Shown: positions 7,591 to 14,215 of the stretch, piece by piece
Layout of the letters: each line of letters starts with the position of its first letter
How positions within the stretch are numbered: the first letter of the stretch is position 1
Origin: JBFEYJ01 sp041563315
GTDB lineage: Bacteria; Pseudomonadota; Gammaproteobacteria; Thiohalomonadales; Thiohalomonadaceae
Reading direction: 5' to 3'
Length of the DNA stretch: 17,617 nucleotides
Assembly (NCBI GenBank): GCA_041563315.1
Contig: JBFFNE010000064.1
Location: 1-17,617, forward strand
The notes under the pieces: model-generated
What the model was told of the DNA's origin: nothing
What the model saw: the letters and a program-made list of their open reading frames with translations, nothing else
Databases searched by the model: none
Translations under genes and position numbers: made by a program

Positions 7591-7662
7591 ATTATCTGTT
7601 TTATTCCTGGAAATCACTTACAAATACCTTACAGATAATGCCATATTTAGCATGCATTACAA
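7591..7662 (-). promoter_or_regulatory. Putative promoter region of the lipoprotein-rhodanese operon
   Basis: On the minus strand TTGTAA (7662-7657), a 16-base spacer and CATTAT (7640-7635) make a modest sigma-70 promoter, giving a start near 7628 and a leader of about 75 bases. ATTATCTGT (7591-7599) and ACAGATAAT (7631-7639) form a perfect 9-bp inverted repeat overlapping the -10. A direct repeat, CTTACAAATAC then CTTACAGATAA (7617-7638, period 11), overlaps one arm. I found no sigma-54 promoter here. The promoter assignment is tentative; the repeats are plain in the sequence. Confidence 0.3.
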
Positions 7663-7723
7663 CCCTGTATTTTGGTCAACCCTCCGCAAAACTTTTCTCA
7701 TCCCGGACAGGAGTGAGGTGGTT

Positions 7724-7749
7724 AAAAAAACGTGCCCTGTGCGGGCACG
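7724..7749 (-). terminator. Rho-independent terminator, minus strand
   Basis: CGTGCCC (7731-7737), loop TGTGC, GGGCACG (7743-7749), a perfect 7-bp stem. On the minus strand it is followed by seven T residues (7730-7724). It lies over 340 bases after the ureohydrolase stop and before the lipoprotein gene, so it ends either that gene's long 3' untranslated RNA or a separate short transcript. Confidence 0.85.
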
Positions 7750-7806
7750 AAAAACACCACAGAGTGGAGGGATAAGTACGGGGCACCTTCCGGCTTCCTG
7801 TACTTG
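7724..7806 (-). ncRNA. Candidate small RNA gene (about 83 nt) ending in a strong terminator
   Basis: Read on the minus strand from about 7806, the predicted RNA has three hairpins. The first pairs AAGUAC (7805-7800) with GUACUU (7779-7774) over a 20-nt loop that contains AGGA and CGGA. Next is a single-stranded stretch with CCCUCC, then a short CCAC/GUGG hairpin (7767-7757), then a 7-bp terminator stem with U7. A TATAAA box ends five to six bases before the first stem, so promoter, start site and first hairpin fit together. No ORF of note lies within it. The GGA loop could bind a CsrA-type protein, and CCCUCC could pair with ribosome-binding sites; both are inference. I match it to no known RNA family. 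Confidence 0.35.
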
Positions 7807-7812
7807 GAGCGA

Positions 7813-7842
7813 TTTATAATCAATAACTATGCCAGCTTTCAC
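7813..7842 (-). promoter_or_regulatory. Promoter-like element for the candidate small RNA
   Basis: On the minus strand GTGAAA (7842-7837), an 18-base spacer and TATAAA (7818-7813) form a moderate sigma-70 promoter. Overlapping it is TGGCATA-N4-TTGAT (7834-7819), which resembles a -24/-12 promoter except that the usual GC at -12 is GA. Both readings predict a start near 7806-7808. Which sigma factor, if any, uses it is undecided. Confidence 0.3.
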
Positions 7843-7844
7843 TC

Positions 7845-8092
7845 AGCTCTATAACAAGCGATTTACTGCACAACAAGAACGACACGCATGACGCTACCTG
7901 ACAACTGTCTGGTTATGTCATGACTTTGTCATAATGTTGGCAGAGGGGAAAGTGTTGCGGAATGGCCGTGGCGAACGGTATCAATAGTCCAGCGCAGGGC
8001 ACAGACCCGTCGGTATCGCTGTGCCTGTTGTACGTGCCGTTCGTTTAACTGTGTTTGTACGCAGAACCGCGGTGGTTCGATGAGATGGTGAG
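7845..8092. other. Intergenic region after the ureohydrolase gene, repeats only
   Basis: No supported gene. TTATG-N12-CATAA (7913-7934) encloses ATGAC-TTT-GTCAT (7920-7932), and GTCAT occurs twice with an 11-base period (7917 and 7928). This cluster lies about 110-125 bases upstream of the candidate small RNA start. Nearby GACA-AC-TGTC lies just before it. GAACC/GGTTC around 8065-8080 is a weak hairpin without a T tract. Confidence 0.4.
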
Positions 8093-9157
8093 CTAGCAAA
8101 GCCCTTGGCTGTGGAGCAGGGTGCCGCACAGTTTGTAGAGCAGTCGTGCCCCGACGTTGGCATCCCATTCGTCTCCTTCCTCTCCGGGTGTGACCTCACA
8201 CAGGTCAAAACCTATCACCTGCCGTCCCGAGCGTGCCAGCTGCTCCAGCATATAGCAGGCCTCATCAAAACTCAGACCGCCTGGCACTGGAGTGCCGGTA
8301 GAGGGGCAGTAGGAGGGATCGAGCGCGTCGATATCGAAGGAGATATAGACACGCTGTGGCAACTCATTGATGATCTGTTCAGTGATATCCCGAAATCGTA
8401 CCCCATCGGCCTTCATCGCAAATAGCCGGTTGCCATAAAAAACACTGGCCCGCTCGCCGAGATCTTCAGCGTAACGACGCTCGTCGCGGCTGTAGTCGCG
8501 GATCCCTACCTGAACCAGTTTGTTCACTGCTGGAATCTTTTCCATGACATTGTAGAAAATGGAGGCGTGGGAGCCAATGAAGCCCTCATAGGCGGCGCGC
8601 AGATCATGGTGGGCATCGAAATGAAGGATACCAAACGGTTCAGTTGAGGCTTCCGCCAAGGCGCGTATTAATCCCTCCGGGCAGGCGTGGTCACCACCGA
8701 CTACAGCGATTAACTTACCCTCTTCGAGGTATGATTTGGCGTTACGATAGACGCTTTCGGTTACTTCGATACTGGCCTGATTGACCCGAGCCAGAGCCTC
8801 TGGCACCTGGCGTCCCTTTTCGATGGCCTCAATGACGAGGGCCGCGGCTCCTTTGGCAGGATCATTGAGTTCCACCACCAGCGGATCGGCATCAACAAAG
8901 GTGATACCTGCCCGGTAAGGACGATTAAAGCTGCTGTCCTCCAGGTCCAGTTGGTGGCTGGCGCGGATGATGGCCTCCGGAGCGCGACTGGTTCCTCCCC
9001 CATAGGAGGTCGTGGCTTCCCACGGCACTGGTATTAGTAGAAGTGAGGCCTCCTGAGGGTCGAGGTTGGCGCCAAGAAAACCGGCATTGGCACCGGATGG
9101 CTGGCCCTTCTCCAGCAACTCGATGGTTTCATTAAGGGGGCGTTTTTGAGGTGCCAA
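8093..9157 (-). CDS. speB: Ureohydrolase, agmatinase-like
   Basis: A dinuclear manganese hydrolase of the arginase/agmatinase family that releases urea, most likely from agmatine to give putrescine in the cytoplasm. All six metal ligands of the family are visible in the 354-residue product: His157 in GGDHA, Asp181, His183 and Asp185 in DAHHD, and Asp275 and Asp277 in SFDIDALDP; Glu322 of EVTP is also kept. The N-terminus (NAGFLGANLDP, then PVPWEATTSYGGG) belongs to the longer agmatinase-like branch rather than the E. coli SpeB type, so the substrate (agmatine, another guanidino acid, or formimidoylglutamate) is uncertain. The start is also uncertain: TTG 9157 has AGGAG about eleven bases upstream, and the frame is open further upstream without an ATG. 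It lies 110 bases after the small exported-protein gene on the same strand. No other polyamine gene is in the window. Confidence 0.8.
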   Translation of the reverse strand: MAPQKRPLNETIELLEKGQPSGANAGFLGANLDPQEASLLLIPVPWEATTSYGGGTSRAPEAIIRASHQLDLEDSSFNRPYRAGITFVDADPLVVELNDPAKGAAALVIEAIEKGRQVPEALARVNQASIEVTESVYRNAKSYLEEGKLIAVVGGDHACPEGLIRALAEASTEPFGILHFDAHHDLRAAYEGFIGSHASIFYNVMEKIPAVNKLVQVGIRDYSRDERRYAEDLGERASVFYGNRLFAMKADGVRFRDITEQIINELPQRVYISFDIDALDPSYCPSTGTPVPGGLSFDEACYMLEQLARSGRQVIGFDLCEVTPGEEGDEWDANVGARLLYKLCGTLLHSQGLC

Positions 9158-9267
9158 CGTTGCGTGTGCTCCTGGGCTTGTATGTTGCCGATCAGATTCT
9201 AATAGAGAAGGGTAGGCTGCCGGGGAGCTGCGGCCTATTCGATGGCCGCTATCCTCTGGCGTGTCAA

Positions 9268-9555
9268 TTATCGGTTGATCACACTTTGAATAACGTAGGA
9301 ATATTCAAAGTAGACAGTATAACCCTCGTAGATCCAACGGCTGATCGGCGGATCGCCGACGGCCGGCTTGATCTCCCGGGGCTCACCGAAGTGCGCCCGG
9401 ACCTGATCCTTGTGCATACCCCTGACAGGCATCTCCATCTTCTGCGACTCGCCCATTTGCGGGGATTCGTCTGGCACTTGCAACACTTCGGCGGTGGCGC
9501 TGAAGCTGATGCTTGCACTCAGCAACACCAGGGCGGTGGCATAAAAAAGTCGCAT
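9268..9555 (-). CDS. Small exported protein with SmpA/BamE-like domain
   Basis: A 95-residue product with a signal peptide (MRLFYATALVLLSASISFS, cut near TAEV) and a compact domain of about 55 residues. The pattern GMHKDQVRAHFGEPREI, then VGDPPISRWIYEGYTVYFEY, resembles the SmpA/OmlA (BamE-like) fold: a helix after 'GM...QV', the 'FGEP' turn, then beta strands. There is no lipobox cysteine, so it should be soluble in the periplasm rather than a lipoprotein like BamE. ATG 9555 is chosen because GAGGAG (9564-9569) is eight bases upstream; an in-frame TTG at 9582 is less likely. It is read in the same direction as the ureohydrolase gene and diverges from ygiQ. Similar short proteins occur widely in gammaproteobacteria without assigned function, as far as I recall. 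Confidence 0.75.
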   Translation of the reverse strand: MRLFYATALVLLSASISFSATAEVLQVPDESPQMGESQKMEMPVRGMHKDQVRAHFGEPREIKPAVGDPPISRWIYEGYTVYFEYSYVIQSVINR

Positions 9556-9622
9556 GGGTCCGGCTCCTCGGTTCTTCTTCAAGTATAATGATTAAGTGAT
9601 TGAAATATACGTCATATAGCCC

Positions 9623-9646
9623 CAGTGAGTAAAACAACTCTCACTG
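9623..9646 (+). promoter_or_regulatory. Hairpin in the ygiQ leader
   Basis: CAGTGAG (9623-9629) and CTCACTG (9640-9646) make a perfect 7-bp inverted repeat with a 10-base loop, followed after four bases by T5 (9651-9655). It lies 31 bases before the ygiQ ATG and could be an operator, a leader hairpin or a weak terminator. No clear promoter was found beside it. Confidence 0.35.
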
Positions 9647-9677
9647 AACCTTTTTCCGCCGTTGAAATCTTAATCCC

Positions 9678-11798
9678 ATGCACAAGCCTCCCGACATCTT
9701 TTCCTACCGCCAGTATTGGGCGAAGCGCTTTCTGCCCAGCCCTGTGATGCCCATGTCCCGGGAGGAGATGGACACCCTCGGCTGGGATTCCTGCGACATC
9801 ATTCTGATTACCGGAGATGCCTATGTGGACCATCCCAGCTTCGGTATGGCGGTTGTCGGACGGTTGCTTGAGGCGCAGGGGTTTCGCGTTGGCATTATCG
9901 CGCAGCCGGACTGGACCTCGGCGGATGATTTCCGGCGTCTTGGCCCTCCCAATCTCTTTTTTGGTGTGACCGCCGGTAACATGGACTCGATGGTCAACCG
10001 CTACACCTCAGATCGCAAGCTGCGCTCCGATGACGCCTATTCGCCTGATGGCGAAGGAGGTAAGCGCCCGGATCGCTCGGTCGTGGTCTACTCCCAGCGC
10101 TGTCGTGAGGCATTCAAGAACGTGCCGATCATTCTCGGTGGGATTGAGGCGAGCCTGCGCCGGATTGCCCATTACGATTATTGGTCGGACAAGGTACGCC
10201 GCTCCACACTTATCGATTCCAAGGCCGACCTGTTGCTTTATGGTAACGCCGAACGTGCACTGCTCGAACTGGCTCACGGTCTGGCGGCGGGCAAGACGCT
10301 GCAGGAGATGCGTGAGATTCGCGGTTCCGCCTTCGTCCTCAAGCAGACACCTTCCGACTGGGTGGAGCTCGACTCAAGCGAACTGGACGAACCGGGTGAA
10401 CTGGTTAGTCCCCCCGATCCCTATGCTATGGAGCCGGGATGCGCCCAGCCACAGGTGGTGCGCCATATCCGGGATGTACCACGAGAGCAGCGAGACAAGG
10501 TGGTGGTTCGTCTACCTTCCTATGAACAGGTGAAGGACAGCCCGGTAATGTATGCGCACGCATCGCGGGTGTTTCATCTGGAGACCAATCCGGGCAATGC
10601 GCGGCCGCTGGTGCAGGCCCACGGCAACCGTGAGGTGTGGCTCAATCCACCGCCGATTCCACTTACCACCAAAGAGCTGGATCGGGTGTTCGAGCAGCCC
10701 TATACCCGCAAGCCCCACCCGGCCTACGGGAATGCGCGGATTCCTGCTTACGAGATGATCCGTTTTTCGGTCAACATCATGCGCGGCTGTTTCGGCGGCT
10801 GTACCTTCTGTTCCATTACTGAACATGAAGGGCGCATTATTCAGGACCGTTCCGAGGATTCGATCATTCGTGAGATCGAGGCCATCCGTGATCAGACCCC
10901 CGGCTTTAGCGGTAACATCTCTGATTTGGGTGGTCCTACAGCCAACATGTGGCGCCTGCATTGCAAGGACGAGAAAATCGAGTCGGCCTGTCGCCGTCTC
11001 TCCTGTGTTTTCCCGGACATATGTAAAAACCTCAACACCGACCAGACCCCGCTCATTCATCTCTATCGCCGGGCGCGCAGCGTGGAGGGGGTCAAGCGCG
11101 TGTTCATTGCCTCAGGGCTGCGTTACGACCTGGCAGTACGCACCCCCGAGTATGTGCGCGAACTGGTAACCCACCATGTGGGAGGCTACCTCAAGATCGC
11201 ACCGGAACACACGGAGGCCGGGCCGCTCAACCACATGATGAAACCGGGCATCGGCACATACGACCGTTTTAAAGAGATGTTTGAGAAATACTCGAAAGAG
11301 GCGGGTAAGGAGCAGTACCTGATCCCGTACTTCATCGCCGCCCATCCGGGCACCTCCGATGAGGATATGCTCAACCTCGCGCTGTGGCTGAAGCACAGCG
11401 GCTTCCGCCTCGATCAGGTACAGAACTTTCTGCCCTCGCCGATGGCCATCGCCTCGGCGATGTATTACAGCGGCAAGAATCCGCTGCGAAAGGTCCATCG
11501 CCAGGGGGGCGATGTGGGCACTCCCAAGGGAGAGCGGCATCGGCGTCTGCACAAGGCATTCCTGCGTTACCACGATCCGAAAAACTGGCCGTTGTTGCGC
11601 GAGGCGCTCAAGCGCATGGGTCGTGAGGAGCTGATTGGTAACGGCAAACGCCACCTGGTGCCCAGCTGGCAGCCGAAGGACGCTGGTGTGACCAAAGCTG
11701 GTCAGCGCATGCAACGCAAGGGCGGGAGCGAAAAGGCGCAAGCCAGCGCCCATTCCTCACGCAGCACAAAGAAAACGGGGAAACGCCGTGGTCGTTAA
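9678..11798 (+). CDS. ygiQ: YgiQ family radical SAM protein
   Basis: A 706-residue protein of the YgiQ (UPF0313) family, close to the usual length (E. coli about 739). The N-terminus has the family blocks SPVMPMSREEMDTLGWD and ITGDAYVDHPSFG, which form a cobalamin-binding-like domain region. The radical SAM cluster motif, CFGGCTFC, supplies Cys371, Cys375 and Cys378, which would ligate a 4Fe-4S cluster and bind S-adenosylmethionine. Further family blocks are SISDLGGPTANM-like (here NISDLGGPTANMW) and YLKIAPEHTE. The C-terminal tail is basic and low in complexity (Lys/Arg/Ser-rich). The reaction and substrate of YgiQ are not established to my knowledge. No good Shine-Dalgarno precedes the ATG, so the start is judged from family length and the conserved start of similarity. 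It is followed after 57 bases by relA on the same strand. Confidence 0.93.
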   Translation: MHKPPDIFSYRQYWAKRFLPSPVMPMSREEMDTLGWDSCDIILITGDAYVDHPSFGMAVVGRLLEAQGFRVGIIAQPDWTSADDFRRLGPPNLFFGVTAGNMDSMVNRYTSDRKLRSDDAYSPDGEGGKRPDRSVVVYSQRCREAFKNVPIILGGIEASLRRIAHYDYWSDKVRRSTLIDSKADLLLYGNAERALLELAHGLAAGKTLQEMREIRGSAFVLKQTPSDWVELDSSELDEPGELVSPPDPYAMEPGCAQPQVVRHIRDVPREQRDKVVVRLPSYEQVKDSPVMYAHASRVFHLETNPGNARPLVQAHGNREVWLNPPPIPLTTKELDRVFEQPYTRKPHPAYGNARIPAYEMIRFSVNIMRGCFGGCTFCSITEHEGRIIQDRSEDSIIREIEAIRDQTPGFSGNISDLGGPTANMWRLHCKDEKIESACRRLSCVFPDICKNLNTDQTPLIHLYRRARSVEGVKRVFIASGLRYDLAVRTPEYVRELVTHHVGGYLKIAPEHTEAGPLNHMMKPGIGTYDRFKEMFEKYSKEAGKEQYLIPYFIAAHPGTSDEDMLNLALWLKHSGFRLDQVQNFLPSPMAIASAMYYSGKNPLRKVHRQGGDVGTPKGERHRRLHKAFLRYHDPKNWPLLREALKRMGREELIGNGKRHLVPSWQPKDAGVTKAGQRMQRKGGSEKAQASAHSSRSTKKTGKRRGR

Positions 11799-11855
11799 CC
11801 TCTCTGCAAGGGTTTAGAATTATCTCTGATACCCTGTGGATGAATCAGTACGAAT

Positions 11856-14066
11856 ATGGTCTACGTCGAAAATCAACTGCCACCGTCCTCCCATGATCGG
11901 GAGAAGGCCAAGTCAATCTGGCTGGCCTCCATTGCCGAGGGGCGAAAGCCGGAAGAGCTGGCACTGATCCATACGGCGCTGGATATCGCCGGCCAGGCTC
12001 ATGTGGAGCAGACCCGCGCCTCGGGCGAGCCCTATCTGAGTCATGCCATGGCCGTGGCCGATATAGTTGCCGGGATGCGCCTGGATCATGAGAGCATCGC
12101 CGCGGCGATCTTGCACGATGTGGTCGAGGATACTGACGTTACTCTGGAGCAGATCGCTGAGCAGTGCGGTCCTTCAGTAGCTCATCTGGTCGACGGTGTG
12201 ACCAAGATGAGCACGATAGGCGAGTACAGTTTCTCCACGGATGGCGGCAAAGAACAGATCAAGGCCGAAAGCCTGCGCAAGCTGTTGCTGGCGATGGCCG
12301 AGGATGTGCGCGTGGTGCTGATCAAGCTGGCTGATCGGCTGCACAATATGCGCACCCTCAAATTTCTTCCCGAAGACAAGCAGCGACGCATTGCCCGCGA
12401 GACCATGGAGATCTATGCCCCGTTGGCCAACCGCCTCGGCATCTGGCAGATCAAGTGGGAACTCGAGGACCTCTCCTTCCGTTACCTCGATCCAGCCACT
12501 TACAAGCAGGTGGCCAAGTTTCTGGACGAACGCCGTGTCGATCGACAGGAATACATCAACCGGGTGATCGCCATCCTTGAAAAGGAACTGAAGAGGGCAG
12601 GGGTCAAGGCGGATATCAAGGGGCGTCCCAAGCATCTCTTCAGCATCTGGAAAAAGATGAAAAGCAAGGGGTTGAGCTTTCATGACCTCTATGACGTGCG
12701 GGCAGTGCGTGTACTGGTCGACTCTGTAGCCGACTGCTACCACGTTCTCGGCACGGTGCACGGCTTGTGGCCGCACATCCCCAAGGAATTCGATGACTAC
12801 ATCGCCACACCGAAAGAGAATAACTATCAGTCGATCCACACGGCGGTGATCGGCCCTCGCGGCAAGACCCTTGAGGTGCAGATCCGCACCTGGGAGATGG
12901 ACAAGCATGCAGAGCTGGGCGTGGCGGCACACTGGCGCTACAAGGAGGGGGGCAAGCAGAACAAGGGCTTCGAGCAGAAGATCGCCTGGTTGCGCCAGCT
13001 CCTCGACTGGAAAGAGGAGGAGGCCAATGCCGGAGACTTCATTGACCGCTTTAAATCCGAGGTCTTTCAGGACAGGGTCTATGTGCTGACCCCCAGTGGC
13101 GAGGTGTTCGACCTGCCACAGGGCGCCACCCCGCTCGATTTTGCCTATTACGTCCATACCGAGGTGGGTAATCGCTGTCGTGGTGCCAAGGTCAACGGCC
13201 GTATCGTACCGCTCACCTATGAATTGAAATCTGGTGAACAGGTTGAGGTGCTGACCACCAAGCAGGGCGGTCCGAGTCGCGATTGGCTCAACCCGCACCT
13301 GGGCTATCTAAAAACCTCGCGCGCCCGTTCAAAGGCGCGGGGTTGGTTCAAACAGCAGGATCAACAGCAGAATCTGACCGACGGGAAACATCTGCTTGAG
13401 CGTGAGCTTCATCGTCTTGGTGTGTCCAGGCTGGGTTATGACAAACTCGCTGAGCATTTTCATCTTCAGAGTGTCGATGAGATGCTCATCGCTATCGGCC
13501 GCGGTGATATCAATCCCTCGCAAATCGCTGGTGCGGTGCACAAGCTGACGACACCGGAGGTTAAACCTGGGGCGGAGAGCAGGCCGGCACGCAAGCCAAA
13601 ATGTCAGCTTAAAGAAGGTGATATCCAGATTAGCGGGGTGGGCAACCTGCTGACCAATATGGCTCGGTGCTGTAAACCGGCTCCCGGTGATCCCATCATC
13701 GGTTTCATCACTCAGGGCCGTGGTGTCAGTATCCATCGTCGTGACTGCAAGAACGTACTTAACCTGCCTGATGCCAAGAGGGTTCGGCTCATCGAAGTGG
13801 AGTGGGGCGGAAGCGGAGAAACGAGCACCTATCCGGTGGATGTCGAAATAGAGGCGATAGACCGCCATGGCCTACTGATCGATATTTACTCGATACTGGC
13901 TAATGAGAAGATTAATATCCTTGCCACCAATACCCTGTCGGACAAGCAAAGCCACAGGGCTCGCATTGATCTGACGCTGGAGATCGCCGATATCGATCAG
14001 CTCAGCCGCGTGCTGAGCCGCATCAATCAGCTCTCAAACATTGTCGAGGTTCGGCGCAAGTGTTAA
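11856..14066 (+). CDS. relA: RelA-type (p)ppGpp synthetase with an intact hydrolase site
   Basis: A 736-residue long RelA/SpoT homologue of the stringent response. Domains in order: HD hydrolase (about 35-195), synthetase (about 240-365), TGS (about 405-465), a helical region, a zinc-finger-like region (ARCCKP, Cys605-606) and ACT (about 658-736). Across the synthetase and C-terminal half it reads like RelA, including EFDDYIATPK (EFDD 311-314), the GPRGKTLEVQIRT block, PSRDWLNPHLGYLKTSRARSK and GFITQGRGVSIHR. Unlike E. coli RelA, whose HD site is degraded, this one keeps Arg54, His63, His87-Asp88, Glu91-Asp92, Asp160 and Asn164, the residues used for ppGpp hydrolysis by bifunctional Rel/SpoT. 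It is therefore either bifunctional or the only long RSH in the genome. The ATG has no strong ribosome site. It lies after ygiQ and is convergent with the HD-GYP gene. Confidence 0.9.
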   Translation: MVYVENQLPPSSHDREKAKSIWLASIAEGRKPEELALIHTALDIAGQAHVEQTRASGEPYLSHAMAVADIVAGMRLDHESIAAAILHDVVEDTDVTLEQIAEQCGPSVAHLVDGVTKMSTIGEYSFSTDGGKEQIKAESLRKLLLAMAEDVRVVLIKLADRLHNMRTLKFLPEDKQRRIARETMEIYAPLANRLGIWQIKWELEDLSFRYLDPATYKQVAKFLDERRVDRQEYINRVIAILEKELKRAGVKADIKGRPKHLFSIWKKMKSKGLSFHDLYDVRAVRVLVDSVADCYHVLGTVHGLWPHIPKEFDDYIATPKENNYQSIHTAVIGPRGKTLEVQIRTWEMDKHAELGVAAHWRYKEGGKQNKGFEQKIAWLRQLLDWKEEEANAGDFIDRFKSEVFQDRVYVLTPSGEVFDLPQGATPLDFAYYVHTEVGNRCRGAKVNGRIVPLTYELKSGEQVEVLTTKQGGPSRDWLNPHLGYLKTSRARSKARGWFKQQDQQQNLTDGKHLLERELHRLGVSRLGYDKLAEHFHLQSVDEMLIAIGRGDINPSQIAGAVHKLTTPEVKPGAESRPARKPKCQLKEGDIQISGVGNLLTNMARCCKPAPGDPIIGFITQGRGVSIHRRDCKNVLNLPDAKRVRLIEVEWGGSGETSTYPVDVEIEAIDRHGLLIDIYSILANEKINILATNTLSDKQSHRARIDLTLEIADIDQLSRVLSRINQLSNIVEVRRKC

Positions 14067-14084
14067 GGGGGCTGACACCGAGGG

Positions 14085-14199
14085 CGTGCCTGGACCGTCA
14101 ATGCAAGGCGCGTTTCGCAGGTAATGGCAGGGTCTTGCCAAGAACCGCAACACAGCCGTGATGGCCCAGGCACGGCCGAATGTAAAGATTATTTCGGCC
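14085..14199. other. Structured region between convergent genes
   Basis: Between relA and the HD-GYP gene there are nested inverted repeats. CGTGCCTGG (14085-14093) pairs with CCAGGCACG (14166-14174) across 72 bases. Inside is a TGGCA/TGCCA hairpin near 14130-14146. Directly abutting is GGCCGAA (14174-14180) with TTCGGCC (14193-14199) over a 12-base loop. Neither strand has a clear T tract, so this is not a classical terminator. It may be the 3'-end structure of either gene. Confidence 0.45.
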
Positions 14200-14215
14200 A
14201 GCCACCTGAGTGTGG

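Noticed and set aside
7731..7749. GCACAGGGCA-like run in the small RNA terminator as a cyclic-di-GMP-I riboswitch
   Set aside because: Only a short coincidental match on the minus strand; the rest of the aptamer, including the second helix and receptor, is absent.
7774..7805. GGAAGCCGGAAGG in the candidate RNA as signal recognition particle RNA
   Set aside because: The conserved 4.5S loop sequence is not present and the fold differs.
7657..7842. 61-codon minus-strand ORF across the candidate small RNA
   Set aside because: It reads through the strong terminator, has no ribosome site and encodes nothing familiar.
12174..13298. 374-codon minus-strand ORF inside relA
   Set aside because: Shadow of the well-supported relA reading frame; no ribosome site and no family resemblance.
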